DNA of 42,350 nucleotides from the NCBI GenBank assembly GCA_017883135.1, contig JADGOE010000020.1, positions 1-42,350 of the forward strand. The letters are read 5' to 3'. Shown here piece after piece: positions 15,906 to 24,182 of this stretch. The translations under genes and the position numbers were made by a program. The notes beneath the pieces were generated by a model. It worked only from the letters and a program-made list of their open reading frames with translations. It did not search any database and was not told the DNA's origin. Source of the stretch: Acidimicrobiales bacterium (GTDB lineage Bacteria > Actinomycetota > Acidimicrobiia > Acidimicrobiales > RAAP-2). How positions within the stretch are numbered: the first letter of the stretch is position 1; the number at the start of each line of letters is the position of its first letter.

Positions 15906-17584
15906 GATGCTCGCGCTCCGTTCGTCTGCTGTCGTCGATCCTCCGCGCCGCGGGCCGGCCCCGTCGTGCGGCACCCCGCACCCGCGAGGCCGGCGGCCCG
16001 GTCGGCCAGGGCACCCTTGTCCACCTTCATCATCGAGGTCAACGGAAGACCGTCGACCACTACCACCACCCGGTCCGGTGCCTTGTAGTCGGCCAGCGTG
16101 TCCCGGACCATCGACCGGAGCCCGTCGAGCAGGGCACCTTCGTCAGCCGGGGAGTCACCGGTAGGAACCACGAAGGCCACCCCGATCTCGCCCAGCACCG
16201 GGTCGGGGACACCGACCACCGCGACCTGCCCGACGTCGGGGTGGTTGCCCAGCACGCCTTCCACCTCGGCCGGATAGACGTTGTAGCCACCTCGGATGTA
16301 GAGCTCGTTGGCCCGACCGACCAGGTGCAGCCGCTTGTCGCCATCGAGGAAGCCGTAGTCGCCGGTGGTGAGCCAGCCGTCCTCGCCCAGCACCGATCCG
16401 GTGGCCTCCTCGTCGTAGGAGACGCCCTCGGCACCCGGTCCCTTCATGGGCCCGCCCCAGTACCCCCGCATCACCGCCGGCGAGCACAGCCGGACCCGCC
16501 CCACGTCGCCCGGGGTCACGGCTCGGCCGTCGTCGTCGACCAGATCGAGTGACACCCCCGGAACCGGCCTCCCCACCGTGGAGGCCACGGCCCGGTCGGG
16601 GTCACCGGGGACCGTGCCGGTGCCGAGCGATGCCTCGGTCGAGGTGTAGCACACGACGACGGGTACCCCGAGCCGCTGCTGCATTGCCGCCACCAGTTCG
16701 GGTGGCACCCGGGAGGCACCGGTGCCGGCGACACGCAGCGAGGAGACGTCGGATCCCACCAGGTCCGGGTGGGCGAGGACCAGCGCCCACTGGGTGGGTA
16801 CCCCCTGGGCCACGGTGATCCGCTCCTCGCCCAGCACCCGGATGGTGTCGGCAGCCCGCCAGGGTGTCGGGGTGATCACCGTGGTGATGCCGTTGGCGAT
16901 TTCGTCCCACATCCGGGTCATCGATCCGACGTGAGCGAACGGCAGCGGCGAGAGGCGGCGGTCGCCGGGCTCGGAGAGGACATCGGCGCCATCGGCCACC
17001 GACCGGAGGTTCATATGGTCGAAGACCGCCCCTTTGGGCAGCCCGGTGGTGCCACTCGTCCACACCACGGCAACCGGGTCCGATGACGCAAGTGCGGCCG
17101 GCCGGGTCGGGCCGGGCCCGTTCGCGGCCGACGCCACAGCGGAGCGTTCGAGCACGCAGCCCCTGGCCGCCATCGGTGGTGAGGCACCATCGTCCACCAC
17201 CACGACCACCGGCCGGGTCCGGTCGAGGATCGAGTCCACCTCGGGTGCGCCGAGCCGGAGATTGATGCCGGAGGTGACTGCCCCCAGCCGCACCGCGGCC
17301 GCGTAGCAGATCATGTACTCGATGGAGCTGGGCAGCAGCAGTGCCACCACCGAGCCGCGGGTGACGCCATGGTCGCCGAACAGGCCGGCCACGCCTTCGG
17401 CGGCGCGGTCCCACTGGGCGAACGTGACTGCCCGTCGAGGCGACGACTCGGTGGCCGGCTCCACGTACGCCTCGACGTCGGCGTTCACCAAGGCTGCAAC
17501 GCGCAGCACGTCGACCACCGTCTCGAACTCCCCCTCAATCTGACGCACCGTCATATCGGGTGCCGACTGTAACAGGGCCGCCAT
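15902..17584 (-). CDS. Acyl-CoA synthetase (second in array)
   Basis: This is an ANL-superfamily ligase of about 560 residues: P-loop WTSGTTGLPKGA, CYTSTEA, WLTTGDYG, GRANELYIRGGYNVYP (hinge) and, near the end, SMMKVDKGAL with the catalytic lysine. It forms a CoA ester from a carboxylate with ATP. The C-terminus carries a basic, Gln-rich tail (GAEDRRQQTNGARAS) beyond the normal end. The start is uncertain: ATG 17584 has a weak GGCGGA, while ATG 17554 fits the domain edge but has no ribosome site. Its stop overlaps the downstream double-EthD-like gene by four bases. The presence of two different ligases in one operon suggests two acid intermediates or a substrate with two entry points. Confidence 0.88.
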   Translation of the reverse strand: MAALLQSAPDMTVRQIEGEFETVVDVLRVAALVNADVEAYVEPATESSPRRAVTFAQWDRAAEGVAGLFGDHGVTRGSVVALLLPSSIEYMICYAAAVRLGAVTSGINLRLGAPEVDSILDRTRPVVVVVDDGASPPMAARGCVLERSAVASAANGPGPTRPAALASSDPVAVVWTSGTTGLPKGAVFDHMNLRSVADGADVLSEPGDRRLSPLPFAHVGSMTRMWDEIANGITTVITPTPWRAADTIRVLGEERITVAQGVPTQWALVLAHPDLVGSDVSSLRVAGTGASRVPPELVAAMQQRLGVPVVVCYTSTEASLGTGTVPGDPDRAVASTVGRPVPGVSLDLVDDDGRAVTPGDVGRVRLCSPAVMRGYWGGPMKGPGAEGVSYDEEATGSVLGEDGWLTTGDYGFLDGDKRLHLVGRANELYIRGGYNVYPAEVEGVLGNHPDVGQVAVVGVPDPVLGEIGVAFVVPTGDSPADEGALLDGLRSMVRDTLADYKAPDRVVVVVDGLPLTSMMKVDKGALADRAAGLAGAGCRTTGPARGAEDRRQQTNGARAS

Positions 17585-17621
17585 CACCGGTTCCGCCCCC
17601 GGTGGGGTGCTTCCCGACCCG

Positions 17622-18728
17622 CTAGAACGTGAGGACGCCCCGGGCCAACTTGCCGGCCTCCATGTCCTCGACGATGTCGCGGAACCCTTCGAGGGGGCGA
17701 CGCTCGGTGACCAACTCGTCGAGCATCAGCCTGCCCGAAAGGTACAACTCGACCATCAGTGGGATGTCGTGGTGGGGCCGGGACGAACCGTAACGGCAGC
17801 CCAGCAGGCCACGGTCGACGTAGGCCAGCGAGTTGACGTCGACCGCCACCTCGGTGCCCTGGGGCGGAATGCCGATCGCCAGCGCGTTGCCCCCCCAGTC
17901 CAGCACGTCGATGGCGTTGCGCAGCACCCCAGGATGGCCCACGCAGTCGAAGGACCAGTTGACCCCCCCGGTCCACCCGAGCGCCCCGGCCACCCGGTCG
18001 GGCCCGGGAGGGACCAGCTCGCGGATGGCGGCCACCGCATCGGTGGCCGACGCGTCGACGAAGTGGGTCGCACCGAACCGTCGGGCCAGATCTTCCTTGG
18101 AGGCAAGCGTGTCCACGGCGATGATCCGGCTGGCTCCGGCCAGACGCAGCCCCTGGATCACATTGAGCCCGACCCCGCCCACCCCGAACACGGCGGCGGT
18201 CTCCCCCGCCTGCACCTTGGCCCGGTTGAGCACCGCCCCCACGCCAGTCAGGACGCCACAGCCGATGAGGCATGCCGAGGTCATCGGGACCTCCTTGGAG
18301 ATCTTGACAGCCTGAACCTCTCTCACGATGGTCGATTCCGCGAACACCGAGGTCGCGGCGAAGTTGGAAGCCGGCTCACCCTTGTAGGTGAAGGGCTGGG
18401 ACACGTTCCCGAGAGTCTTGATGCACCAGGTGGGGTGGCCGGTGCTGCATGCTCGACAAGTGCCGCAGCTCGCCAGGGTGGCGATGACCACGTGATCCCC
18501 GACCTTGACCGACCGCACCTCGGATCCGACCGCCTCGACCACCCCGGCACCCTCGTGGCCGAGCACTGACGGCGCCTTCCACGGAATGGTGCCGTTGATC
18601 ACCGACAGGTCGCTGTGACAGACACCGGCAGCCCCGATGGCAACCCGGACCTCGGTGGGGCCGGGGCTGCCGAGACCCAGTTGGTCGGTGACCTCTACCC
18701 CGTCACCCGTGTAGACGATGCCTCGCAC
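17622..18728 (-). CDS. Zinc-dependent alcohol dehydrogenase (MDR family)
   Basis: This is a 368-residue medium-chain dehydrogenase. Catalytic zinc ligands: Cys37 (GVCHSD), His58 (GHEGAG) and a Cys in LIGCGV. Structural zinc: Cys88, Cys91, Cys94 and Cys102. The Rossmann motif is FGVGGVGL with Asp after strand 2 (AVDTL), pointing to NAD. It resembles mycobacterial class-III-like alcohol dehydrogenases and would oxidise a primary or secondary alcohol to aldehyde or ketone, fitting a step between P450 hydroxylation and CoA ligation. GTG 18728 has AGGGGAG at ideal distance. It lies 52 bases after the FadD3-like gene and 37 before the next ligase, in the same direction. Confidence 0.9.
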   Translation of the reverse strand: MRGIVYTGDGVEVTDQLGLGSPGPTEVRVAIGAAGVCHSDLSVINGTIPWKAPSVLGHEGAGVVEAVGSEVRSVKVGDHVVIATLASCGTCRACSTGHPTWCIKTLGNVSQPFTYKGEPASNFAATSVFAESTIVREVQAVKISKEVPMTSACLIGCGVLTGVGAVLNRAKVQAGETAAVFGVGGVGLNVIQGLRLAGASRIIAVDTLASKEDLARRFGATHFVDASATDAVAAIRELVPPGPDRVAGALGWTGGVNWSFDCVGHPGVLRNAIDVLDWGGNALAIGIPPQGTEVAVDVNSLAYVDRGLLGCRYGSSRPHHDIPLMVELYLSGRLMLDELVTERRPLEGFRDIVEDMEAGKLARGVLTF

Positions 18729-18780
18729 GGCACTCCCCTCTCGTTTGGATCTGCGAACGTGGACTCGGGATGGGAGGTGC

Positions 18781-20463
18781 TCACGGGCGAGGGGCGAACT
18801 GCTCGCGAAGTTCGCGCTTGAGCACCTTGCCGCCGGCGTTGACGGGCAGGGTCTCGACCGCCTGGACCCTGCGGGGCACCTTGTAGTTGGCCAGACGTTC
18901 TTTCGTCCAGGCGCCGAGCTCGGACTCGAGGTCGGCGGATGTGGCCTCGGGTGCCGGCACGACCAGGGCCATGCCGACCTCGCCCATCCGGGTGTCGGGC
19001 ACGCCGATCACCGCGACCTGGGAGACCGCCGGATGGAGCCGCAGCACTGCCTCGATCTCAGCCGGGTAGACGTTGAAGCCCCCGCTGACGTACATGTCCT
19101 TGAGCCGGTCGGTGATGGTGACGTTGCCGGCCTCGTCCATCGCTCCCACGTCGCCGGTGTGGAGCCATCCACCCGCGTCGATGGCCTCGTCGGTTGCGTC
19201 GGGGTCGTTGAAGTAGCCGCGCATCACGTTGTAGCCGCGCACGATGATCTCACCGGCCTCGCCCGCTTCGAGCTCGGTCCCGCCGACATCGACGATCCGG
19301 ACATCCACATCGGGGATGGCCCGGCCCGAGGAGCCGGAGATCACCTGGGCCGAGTCGCCACGCCGGCACATGGTCACCGTCCCGGTGGCCTCGGTCAGTC
19401 CGTAGGCGGTCAGCACCGTCTCGATGCCCAGGTCGGACCAGAGGCGCTCCACCAGCTCGACGGGCACCACGGCTGCGCCGGTGACCACCAGGCGCAGGGA
19501 GGAGAGATCGAACTCGTGGCGACCGGGATGGTCGAGGATCGATTGGAAGATGGTCGGTGGACCCGCCAGCACCGAGATGCGCTCCTCGGACAGGCGGGCC
19601 AGGACCAGGTCGAGGTCGAAGACCGGTTCGGGGACCATGGTCGCCCCGGTGATCAGACAGGTCAGGATGCCCGCCTTGTACCCGAAGGTGTGGAAGAACG
19701 GGTTGACGATGAGGTAGCGGTCACCCTGGTGGAGGCCGACCACCTCTGACCAGGTGGCGAACGTGCGCAACGTCTGGCCGTGGGTGGTCATGGCCCCTTT
19801 GGGACGGCCGGTGGTCCCCGAGGTGAACACCAGGTCGGAGAGGTCCCCCGGGGTGATCGAGGCCGTCCGCCCGGCAGCGACGTCAGCGGAGACCGAACCT
19901 CCCTCTTGGAGGAAGACCTCCCAGTGGACGACCTGGTCGCCCTTGGCCGTCGCCTTCCTCGCCGCGCCGTCGTCGGTCCGCAGGACCACCACCCGTTCGA
20001 GATCGGGAACTCTCTCGCCGGCTGCCACCGCATCGTCGAGCATGCGTGGGTAGTCCGTCCCGAGGAAGCCCTCGACGGTGAAGAGCATCCTCGCCCCCGA
20101 CTCTCGGAGGACATAGGCGGCCTCGGCTCCTTTGAACCGGGTGTTGAGAGGGACCAACAGTGCCCCCGCACCCACCGCGCCGAGCGCGGCGATCACCCAC
20201 TCGGCACAGTTGGGCGCCCAGATGGCAATCCGGTCGCCCCGGTCGATGCCGTTGGCCACGATGGCCCGGGTGGCGGCCGCCACCTCTTCGGCCAGCTGGT
20301 CGAAGGTCAACCGCGCGGTGGTCCCGCCGGGTCCGTGCCGGTCGACCAGGGCCTCGGCCTCACCGAAGCGTGCGGCTGCATCCTCGACCAGGGAGGGGAT
20401 GGTTCCCCACTGGAGATCCCCGCGGGGATCCGTCACGTCTGACACGCCGTCAGGGTAGTGCAT
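18781..20463 (-). CDS. fadD3: FadD3-like CoA ligase (HIP-CoA ligase)
   Basis: This is a 560-residue ANL ligase with FTSGTTGRPKGAM, AYGLTEATG, WLHTGDVG, DRLKDMYVSGGFNVYP and NAGGKVLKRELRE (catalytic Lys). The block NPFFHTFGYKAGILTCLITGAT matches recalled FadD3 of M. tuberculosis almost residue for residue, as does GPPTIFQSILDHPGR. FadD3 activates the bicyclic propionate (HIP) left after cleavage of steroid rings A and B. The two downstream-pathway neighbours, IpdF- and FadE30-like, lie directly upstream in the same direction, which strongly supports the call. ATG 20463 has GGGGA five bases before it. GTG 20445 is an alternative with no ribosome site. Confidence 0.87.
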   Translation of the reverse strand: MHYPDGVSDVTDPRGDLQWGTIPSLVEDAAARFGEAEALVDRHGPGGTTARLTFDQLAEEVAAATRAIVANGIDRGDRIAIWAPNCAEWVIAALGAVGAGALLVPLNTRFKGAEAAYVLRESGARMLFTVEGFLGTDYPRMLDDAVAAGERVPDLERVVVLRTDDGAARKATAKGDQVVHWEVFLQEGGSVSADVAAGRTASITPGDLSDLVFTSGTTGRPKGAMTTHGQTLRTFATWSEVVGLHQGDRYLIVNPFFHTFGYKAGILTCLITGATMVPEPVFDLDLVLARLSEERISVLAGPPTIFQSILDHPGRHEFDLSSLRLVVTGAAVVPVELVERLWSDLGIETVLTAYGLTEATGTVTMCRRGDSAQVISGSSGRAIPDVDVRIVDVGGTELEAGEAGEIIVRGYNVMRGYFNDPDATDEAIDAGGWLHTGDVGAMDEAGNVTITDRLKDMYVSGGFNVYPAEIEAVLRLHPAVSQVAVIGVPDTRMGEVGMALVVPAPEATSADLESELGAWTKERLANYKVPRRVQAVETLPVNAGGKVLKRELREQFAPRP

Positions 20464-20523
20464 GGTCCCCGGCGTTCGGCCGGACCGGCCTGCAGGACGC
20501 GCTGGACACCATGGCGCGCCCTC

Positions 20524-21336
20524 TCAGGGATGTTGGCTGCTCACCGAGACGACCTCGCCGGTCATGTAGGTGGCGTACTCGCTGGCCAGGAATGCGATGA
20601 CGTTGGCCACCTCCCACACCTCCGCACCACGTCCGAACGCCTCGCGGCGCCTCAGCTCGGCCAACTCCTCGTCGGCCATCACCTTGTTGAGGAATGGATG
20701 TACGGCGAGGCTCGGGGACACGGCGTTGATGCGCACACCGTGGAGAGCGGCCTCCATCGCGCTGCATCGGGTGAGCGCCATCACACCGGCCTTGGCCGCC
20801 GCGTAGTGGGCCTGGCCGGCCTGGGCACGCCACCCGAGCACCGACGCGTTGTTGACGATCACCCCTCCGTCGCCCCGGGCGTAGAAGTGTCGGAGAGCCG
20901 CGCGGGTGCAGCGGAAGGTGCCGGTCAGGGTCACGTCGAGGACCACCGACCACTGTTCATCGGTCATATCCACGACGTCGGCCTGGCCGCCCAGGCCGGC
21001 GTTGTTCACCGCCACGTCGAACCGGCCGTGGTGGTCGACGGCCGCCTGGTAGAGGTGCTGTACCTCGGACTCGTCGGTCACGTTGCAGGGAACCGCCAGC
21101 GGGCGCGCACCGGCGAGCTCGGGCAGTTCGGCCAGGGCATCGGCTGCCTCCCCGAGTCGGCGATGGTGCGCATCGGAGATGACCACGGTGGCCCCTTCCT
21201 CCACGCACCGCTTGGCGGTGGCGAATCCGATGCCGGTGCCGGCCGCGGCAGTGACCACCACGATCTTGCCGTTCAACAGACCGTGCCCCGCTGGCGGAAC
21301 CGGGGGTCGGGGCCCCGTCGGAGCTCGGTCGGTCAT
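20524..21336 (-). CDS. ipdF: IpdF-like SDR (HIP-CoA pathway reductase)
   Basis: This is a 270-residue SDR with the rare cofactor motif TAAAGTGIG (29-37), NNAGLGGQ, NNASVLGWRAQ (catalytic Ser), Tyr178-x3-Lys182 and the unusual end VSVSSQHP. The HGLLNGKIVVVTAAAGTGIG start, GWRAQ and QHP end are those of mycobacterial Rv3559c (IpdF), which acts on the C-5 oxygen of HIP-CoA intermediates. ATG 21336 overlaps the fadE30 stop by four bases and has AAGGGAG. The next gene is fadD3. The order fadE30-ipdF-fadD3 resembles the KstR2-controlled cluster of mycobacteria, though I found no KstR2-type site here. Confidence 0.87.
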   Translation of the reverse strand: MTDRAPTGPRPPVPPAGHGLLNGKIVVVTAAAGTGIGFATAKRCVEEGATVVISDAHHRRLGEAADALAELPELAGARPLAVPCNVTDESEVQHLYQAAVDHHGRFDVAVNNAGLGGQADVVDMTDEQWSVVLDVTLTGTFRCTRAALRHFYARGDGGVIVNNASVLGWRAQAGQAHYAAAKAGVMALTRCSAMEAALHGVRINAVSPSLAVHPFLNKVMADEELAELRRREAFGRGAEVWEVANVIAFLASEYATYMTGEVVSVSSQHP

Positions 21337-22523
21337 CGTGGTGCTCCCTTGGGTTCGGGCGGCAGGCCGAGGACCCGCTCGCCGATGATGTTCTTCTGGA
21401 TCTCGTTCGACCCGCCATAGAGGGTCTCCGAACGGCTGAAGAGGAACGTGCGCTGGAACTCGTCGAGCTCGTAGGGTGCCCCCTCGACCACCTGTCCGGC
21501 CGCGCCCCGCACGTCGATGGCCAGCTCGCCCAGCCGGCGGTGCCAGGTGGCCCAGTAGAGCTTGATGATCGATGCCTCCGGCGGCGCCACCGGGCCATCG
21601 AAGTTCGAGAGGCTGCGCAACGTGTTGTAGCGAAGGATCTCCAGCTCGGCATATGAACGGGCCAGGCGCTGGCGGACCACCGGGTCCGCGGCCGAACCGT
21701 TGGCGCGGGCCACGGCGAGCAGGTGATCGAGCTCACGCCGGAAGGAGATCTGATGGCCGAGGAGGCCGACCCCGCGCTCGAACGCGAGCGTCGCCAGAGC
21801 CACCCGCCAACCGTCACCCACCTCGCCGACCACGTGGTCGCGGCGGGTCCGGGCGCCGTCGAAGAAGACTTCGTTGAACTCCGAGGTCCTTGTCAACTGG
21901 GTGATGGGCCGGACCTCCACGCCGGGCTGGTCCATCGGCACCAACAAGTACGAGAGCCCTCGGTGCCGGACAGACCCGGGCTCGGTCCGGCACACCACGA
22001 AGGACCAGTCGGCCTGGTGTGCCAAGGAGGTCCACACCTTCTGGCCTGTGATCACCCACTCGTCCCCGTCGAGGACGGCCTTGGTCTGCACGTTGGCCAG
22101 GTCGCTTCCGGCATCGGGCTCGGAGTATCCCTGGCACCACAGCTCGGTGCCGGCCAGGATGGGAGGGAGGAACCGCGCCTTCTGCTCGACGGTCCCGTAC
22201 TGGATGATGGTTGGGCCGATCAGGCCTTCACCCAGGATGCTGACCCGGCCGGGTGCCTTGGCCTTCACGTACTCCTCGTTGAAGATGACCTGGTGGGCGA
22301 TGCTCGCACCCCTTCCCCCGTGCTCGACCGGCCAGCCGATACCGGTCCATCCACCGGCGGCCAGCACCGACTCCCAGGCCAGCCGGGTTTCGAATCCGAA
22401 GGTCTCGTCGCCTGACCCGCCACGACCGCCGAGTGCGGCGAACTCCCCGATCACGTGGTCGTCCAACCAGGCACGGATCTCCTTGCGGAACGCCTCATCC
22501 TCAGGTCGATCTCGAAGGTCCAT
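21333..22523 (-). CDS. fadE30: FadE30-like acyl-CoA dehydrogenase
   Basis: This is a 396-residue acyl-CoA dehydrogenase. Key blocks: GEFAALGGRGG near the start, GWTGIGWPVEHGGRG, ELWCQGYSEPDAGSDLA, VITGQKVWTSLAHQADW, GLSYLLVPMDQPGV, ATLAFERGV, and C-terminal LYGGSNEIQKNIIGERVLGLP. These match FadE30 of M. tuberculosis, which dehydrogenates the HIP-CoA-derived propionyl side chain. It is the first gene of the 13.8-kb minus-strand array. ATG 22523 is chosen since the family starts here and upstream residues are low-complexity; an AGGA lies ten bases before it. The frame continues to 22766 without homology. Confidence 0.89.
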   Translation of the reverse strand: MDLRDRPEDEAFRKEIRAWLDDHVIGEFAALGGRGGSGDETFGFETRLAWESVLAAGGWTGIGWPVEHGGRGASIAHQVIFNEEYVKAKAPGRVSILGEGLIGPTIIQYGTVEQKARFLPPILAGTELWCQGYSEPDAGSDLANVQTKAVLDGDEWVITGQKVWTSLAHQADWSFVVCRTEPGSVRHRGLSYLLVPMDQPGVEVRPITQLTRTSEFNEVFFDGARTRRDHVVGEVGDGWRVALATLAFERGVGLLGHQISFRRELDHLLAVARANGSAADPVVRQRLARSYAELEILRYNTLRSLSNFDGPVAPPEASIIKLYWATWHRRLGELAIDVRGAAGQVVEGAPYELDEFQRTFLFSRSETLYGGSNEIQKNIIGERVLGLPPEPKGAPR

Positions 22524-22783
22524 GGCAGTGGCGTCCTGTGGCGTCGGTGTAGCTGGAGACAGACCCGGGGCCGGCGGCACGGCAGCGGCCGGTCCGACCC
22601 TGGACACGGGTCCGGAGGAATCTGACGCGACGTTAGCAAACGGCCCTGCTGGCGACGGAGCCGGCCCCGTCTCCGATCGGCGGTGGGAACAGCCGGGCCG
22701 CCTCCGGGGTTCTCCTCTGTGTTCGTTGCCGGCGCAGGCACACGGGTCCCTGACCCGGCCGGCCACCCGAAAGGAAAATCACC
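22524..22783. other. Divergent intergenic region fadE30/msrB (260 bp)
   Basis: Holds both start regions. I found neither the KstR nor the KstR2 pattern (ANCAAGNNCTTGNT as recalled). A relatively AT-rich patch with CGTTAGCAAACG (22632-22643), a 4-base-armed dyad, could be a core promoter or operator for fadE30. AAAGGAA before msrB is its ribosome site. Confidence 0.4.
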
Positions 22784-23209
22784 ATGGTCGAGCGCACCGG
22801 AACAGGCACCGGCAGTCGGGTCGAGCTGACCGACGAGGAGTGGAAGGAGCGGCTCACACCTGAGCGCTACGCGGTCCTTCGCCAGAAGGGCACCGAGCCG
22901 GCCTGGTCGGGCGAGCTGCTCCATGCCGAGGGCAGCGGCGTCTTCACCTGCGCGGGATGCGGTGCCTCCCTGTTCCCGAGCCAGGCAAAGTTCGAGTCCG
23001 GCTCCGGCTGGCCCAGCTTTTATCAGGCTCTCGACGATGGGACCATCAACGAGCACGCGGACAAGAGCGTCGGCATGACGCGGACCGAGATCACCTGCGC
23101 TCGGTGCGGAGGCCACCTCGGCCACGTGTTCCCCGACGGGCCCGCGCCCAGCGGGCGGCGCTACTGCGTCAACTCGCTCGCACTCGAGTACGAACCCACC
23201 CAGGAGTGA
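22784..23209 (+). CDS. msrB: Peptide-methionine (R)-S-oxide reductase MsrB
   Basis: This is a 141-residue enzyme that reduces the R epimer of methionine sulfoxide in proteins. The zinc site is complete: Cys56-x2-Cys59 and Cys105-x2-Cys108. The catalytic cysteine is Cys128 in RRYCVNS, with GHLGHVFPDGP before it and SGWPSFY at 75-80. ATG 22784 has AAAGGAA at good spacing. It is a single-gene unit diverging from fadE30 and facing the SSB operon across only 18 bases. It is a general oxidative-repair enzyme, unrelated to the steroid genes. Confidence 0.95.
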   Translation: MVERTGTGTGSRVELTDEEWKERLTPERYAVLRQKGTEPAWSGELLHAEGSGVFTCAGCGASLFPSQAKFESGSGWPSFYQALDDGTINEHADKSVGMTRTEITCARCGGHLGHVFPDGPAPSGRRYCVNSLALEYEPTQE

Positions 23210-23227
23210 CGGCGCTCGCCCCCCTAC

Positions 23228-23440
23228 TCAATCGGCGGCCGACAGCCGTTGCTCGAAGAGGTCGAACAGGTCACCCAGGGCGTGGGCCTCGGCCAGCCGT
23301 CCCGACCTGACCAACACCCCGTCGGCGTCGGCCAGTGCCTGGCAGGCGGCGAAGACCTCTCGTTTACTGAGTTGCACCGATGACGCGAAGCGGGCCCTGG
23401 GAAGTGCACCTGTCGTCCCGATCGGCTCGGCGCTCCTCAC
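23228..23440 (-). CDS. Small hypothetical protein, last gene of ssb operon
   Basis: This is a 70-residue protein of unknown function. The C-terminal 47 residues are amphipathic helices with a coherent pattern (LSKREVFAACQALADADGV, then EAHALGDLFDLFEQRL), unlike random frame translations in GC-rich DNA. The first 20 residues are less convincing. GTG 23440 overlaps the stop of the upstream membrane-protein gene by four bases (GTGA), which supports both genes; a later GTG at 23377 would keep only the helical part. No membrane segment or known motif. A helical partner or regulator is possible but unproven. Confidence 0.55.
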   Translation of the reverse strand: MRSAEPIGTTGALPRARFASSVQLSKREVFAACQALADADGVLVRSGRLAEAHALGDLFDLFEQRLSAAD

Positions 23441-23703
23441 GGACTGCCCCGTTTCGGGATTCGAGACCGTGGTGGTCGCGCCTTGTCCCCCTTCCGACCG
23501 CCTGCCAGCCTGACTGCCACCAGTGCCGACCCGGCCGAGGCCGCCAGGCCGCCGGTCAGGAGCACGACGCCGCCATGAGGGCCGAGCGACGCCGGATCGT
23601 TGCCAAGGGCCACCAGGCGTGCCCCGGCCCGAAGGATCAAGAGGGCAACCGGCTGCTGCCCCCCGGTCGACTGCCAGCCGCTCGCCACCAGAGGTGCAAT
23701 CAC
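23437..23703 (-). CDS. Small predicted membrane protein
   Basis: This is an 88-residue protein with two hydrophobic stretches, PVALLILRAGARLVALG and GGVVLLTGGLAASAGSALVAVRLA, separated by a short GNDPASLGPHGG turn and followed by a strongly basic tail (GGRKGDKARPPRSR). This looks like a helical hairpin with the tail in the cytoplasm. I do not recognise the family. GTG 23703 follows the ssb stop by 35 bases, without a strong ribosome site; its own stop overlaps the next start. The reading frame continues upstream through the ssb gene, where it is noise. Confidence 0.5.
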   Translation of the reverse strand: MIAPLVASGWQSTGGQQPVALLILRAGARLVALGNDPASLGPHGGVVLLTGGLAASAGSALVAVRLAGGRKGDKARPPRSRIPKRGSP

Positions 23704-23738
23704 GAGTGCACCCGCTGCTCGAGGCCCGGCTGCCCGGC

Positions 23739-24182
23739 TCAGGACCCGGCACCGACGTGCTCGCCCTCGGCGGTCGTCCTGTCCGGCGCAGCGTCGTGAC
23801 CGACCTCCGACGACCCGTGGCGTTCCACGCGGTGCACATCGACGGTGGCGAACCGGAGGCTGGCCCCGACTTCGTCGGCGACGATCTCCACCTTGGTGCG
23901 GCGGTCCCCCTCTTCGGTCTCCCAACTGCGCTGTTCGAGCCGCCCGCTCACCACGACACGCATCCCCTTGGTGAGGCTCAGCGCGACGTTCTCCGCCAGC
24001 TCGCGCCATGTCACCACGTCGAAGAAGGACGTCGACTCCTCCCACTCGTTGGTCTCGCGATTCTGCCAACGCCGATTGACGGCCACACCCAGGGAGGTGG
24101 TGGCCTGCCCATCGCGGGTGTAACGGATTTCGGGATCCCGCGTCAGGTTGCCGGTGATCGTCGTAGTGGTCGCGCTGCTCAT
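23739..24182 (-). CDS. ssb: Single-stranded DNA-binding protein, no acidic tip
   Basis: This is a 147-residue SSB: OB-fold core from ITGNLTRDPEIRYTRDGQATTSLGVAVNRR, then SFFDVVTWRELAENVALSLTKGMRVVVSGRL and a WETEEGDRRTKVEIVADEVG block. It binds single-stranded DNA as a tetramer in related proteins. The usual C-terminal acidic tip (DDDIPF type), which recruits replication proteins, is absent: the tail ends TTAEGEHVGAGS. Length and missing tip suggest a secondary SSB (like SsbB-type paralogues) rather than the main replicative one, which normally sits with rpsF and rpsR. ATG 24182 has AAGGGGAAG. Two small genes follow in the same direction. Confidence 0.9.
   Translation of the reverse strand: MSSATTTTITGNLTRDPEIRYTRDGQATTSLGVAVNRRWQNRETNEWEESTSFFDVVTWRELAENVALSLTKGMRVVVSGRLEQRSWETEEGDRRTKVEIVADEVGASLRFATVDVHRVERHGSSEVGHDAAPDRTTAEGEHVGAGS

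Noticed and set aside
20415-20430. Perfect 16-base palindrome GATCCCCGCGGGGATC
   Set aside because: It lies in codons 12-17 of the FadD3-like gene (Asp-Pro-Arg-Gly-Asp), has no spacer, and is readily produced by GC-rich codons.
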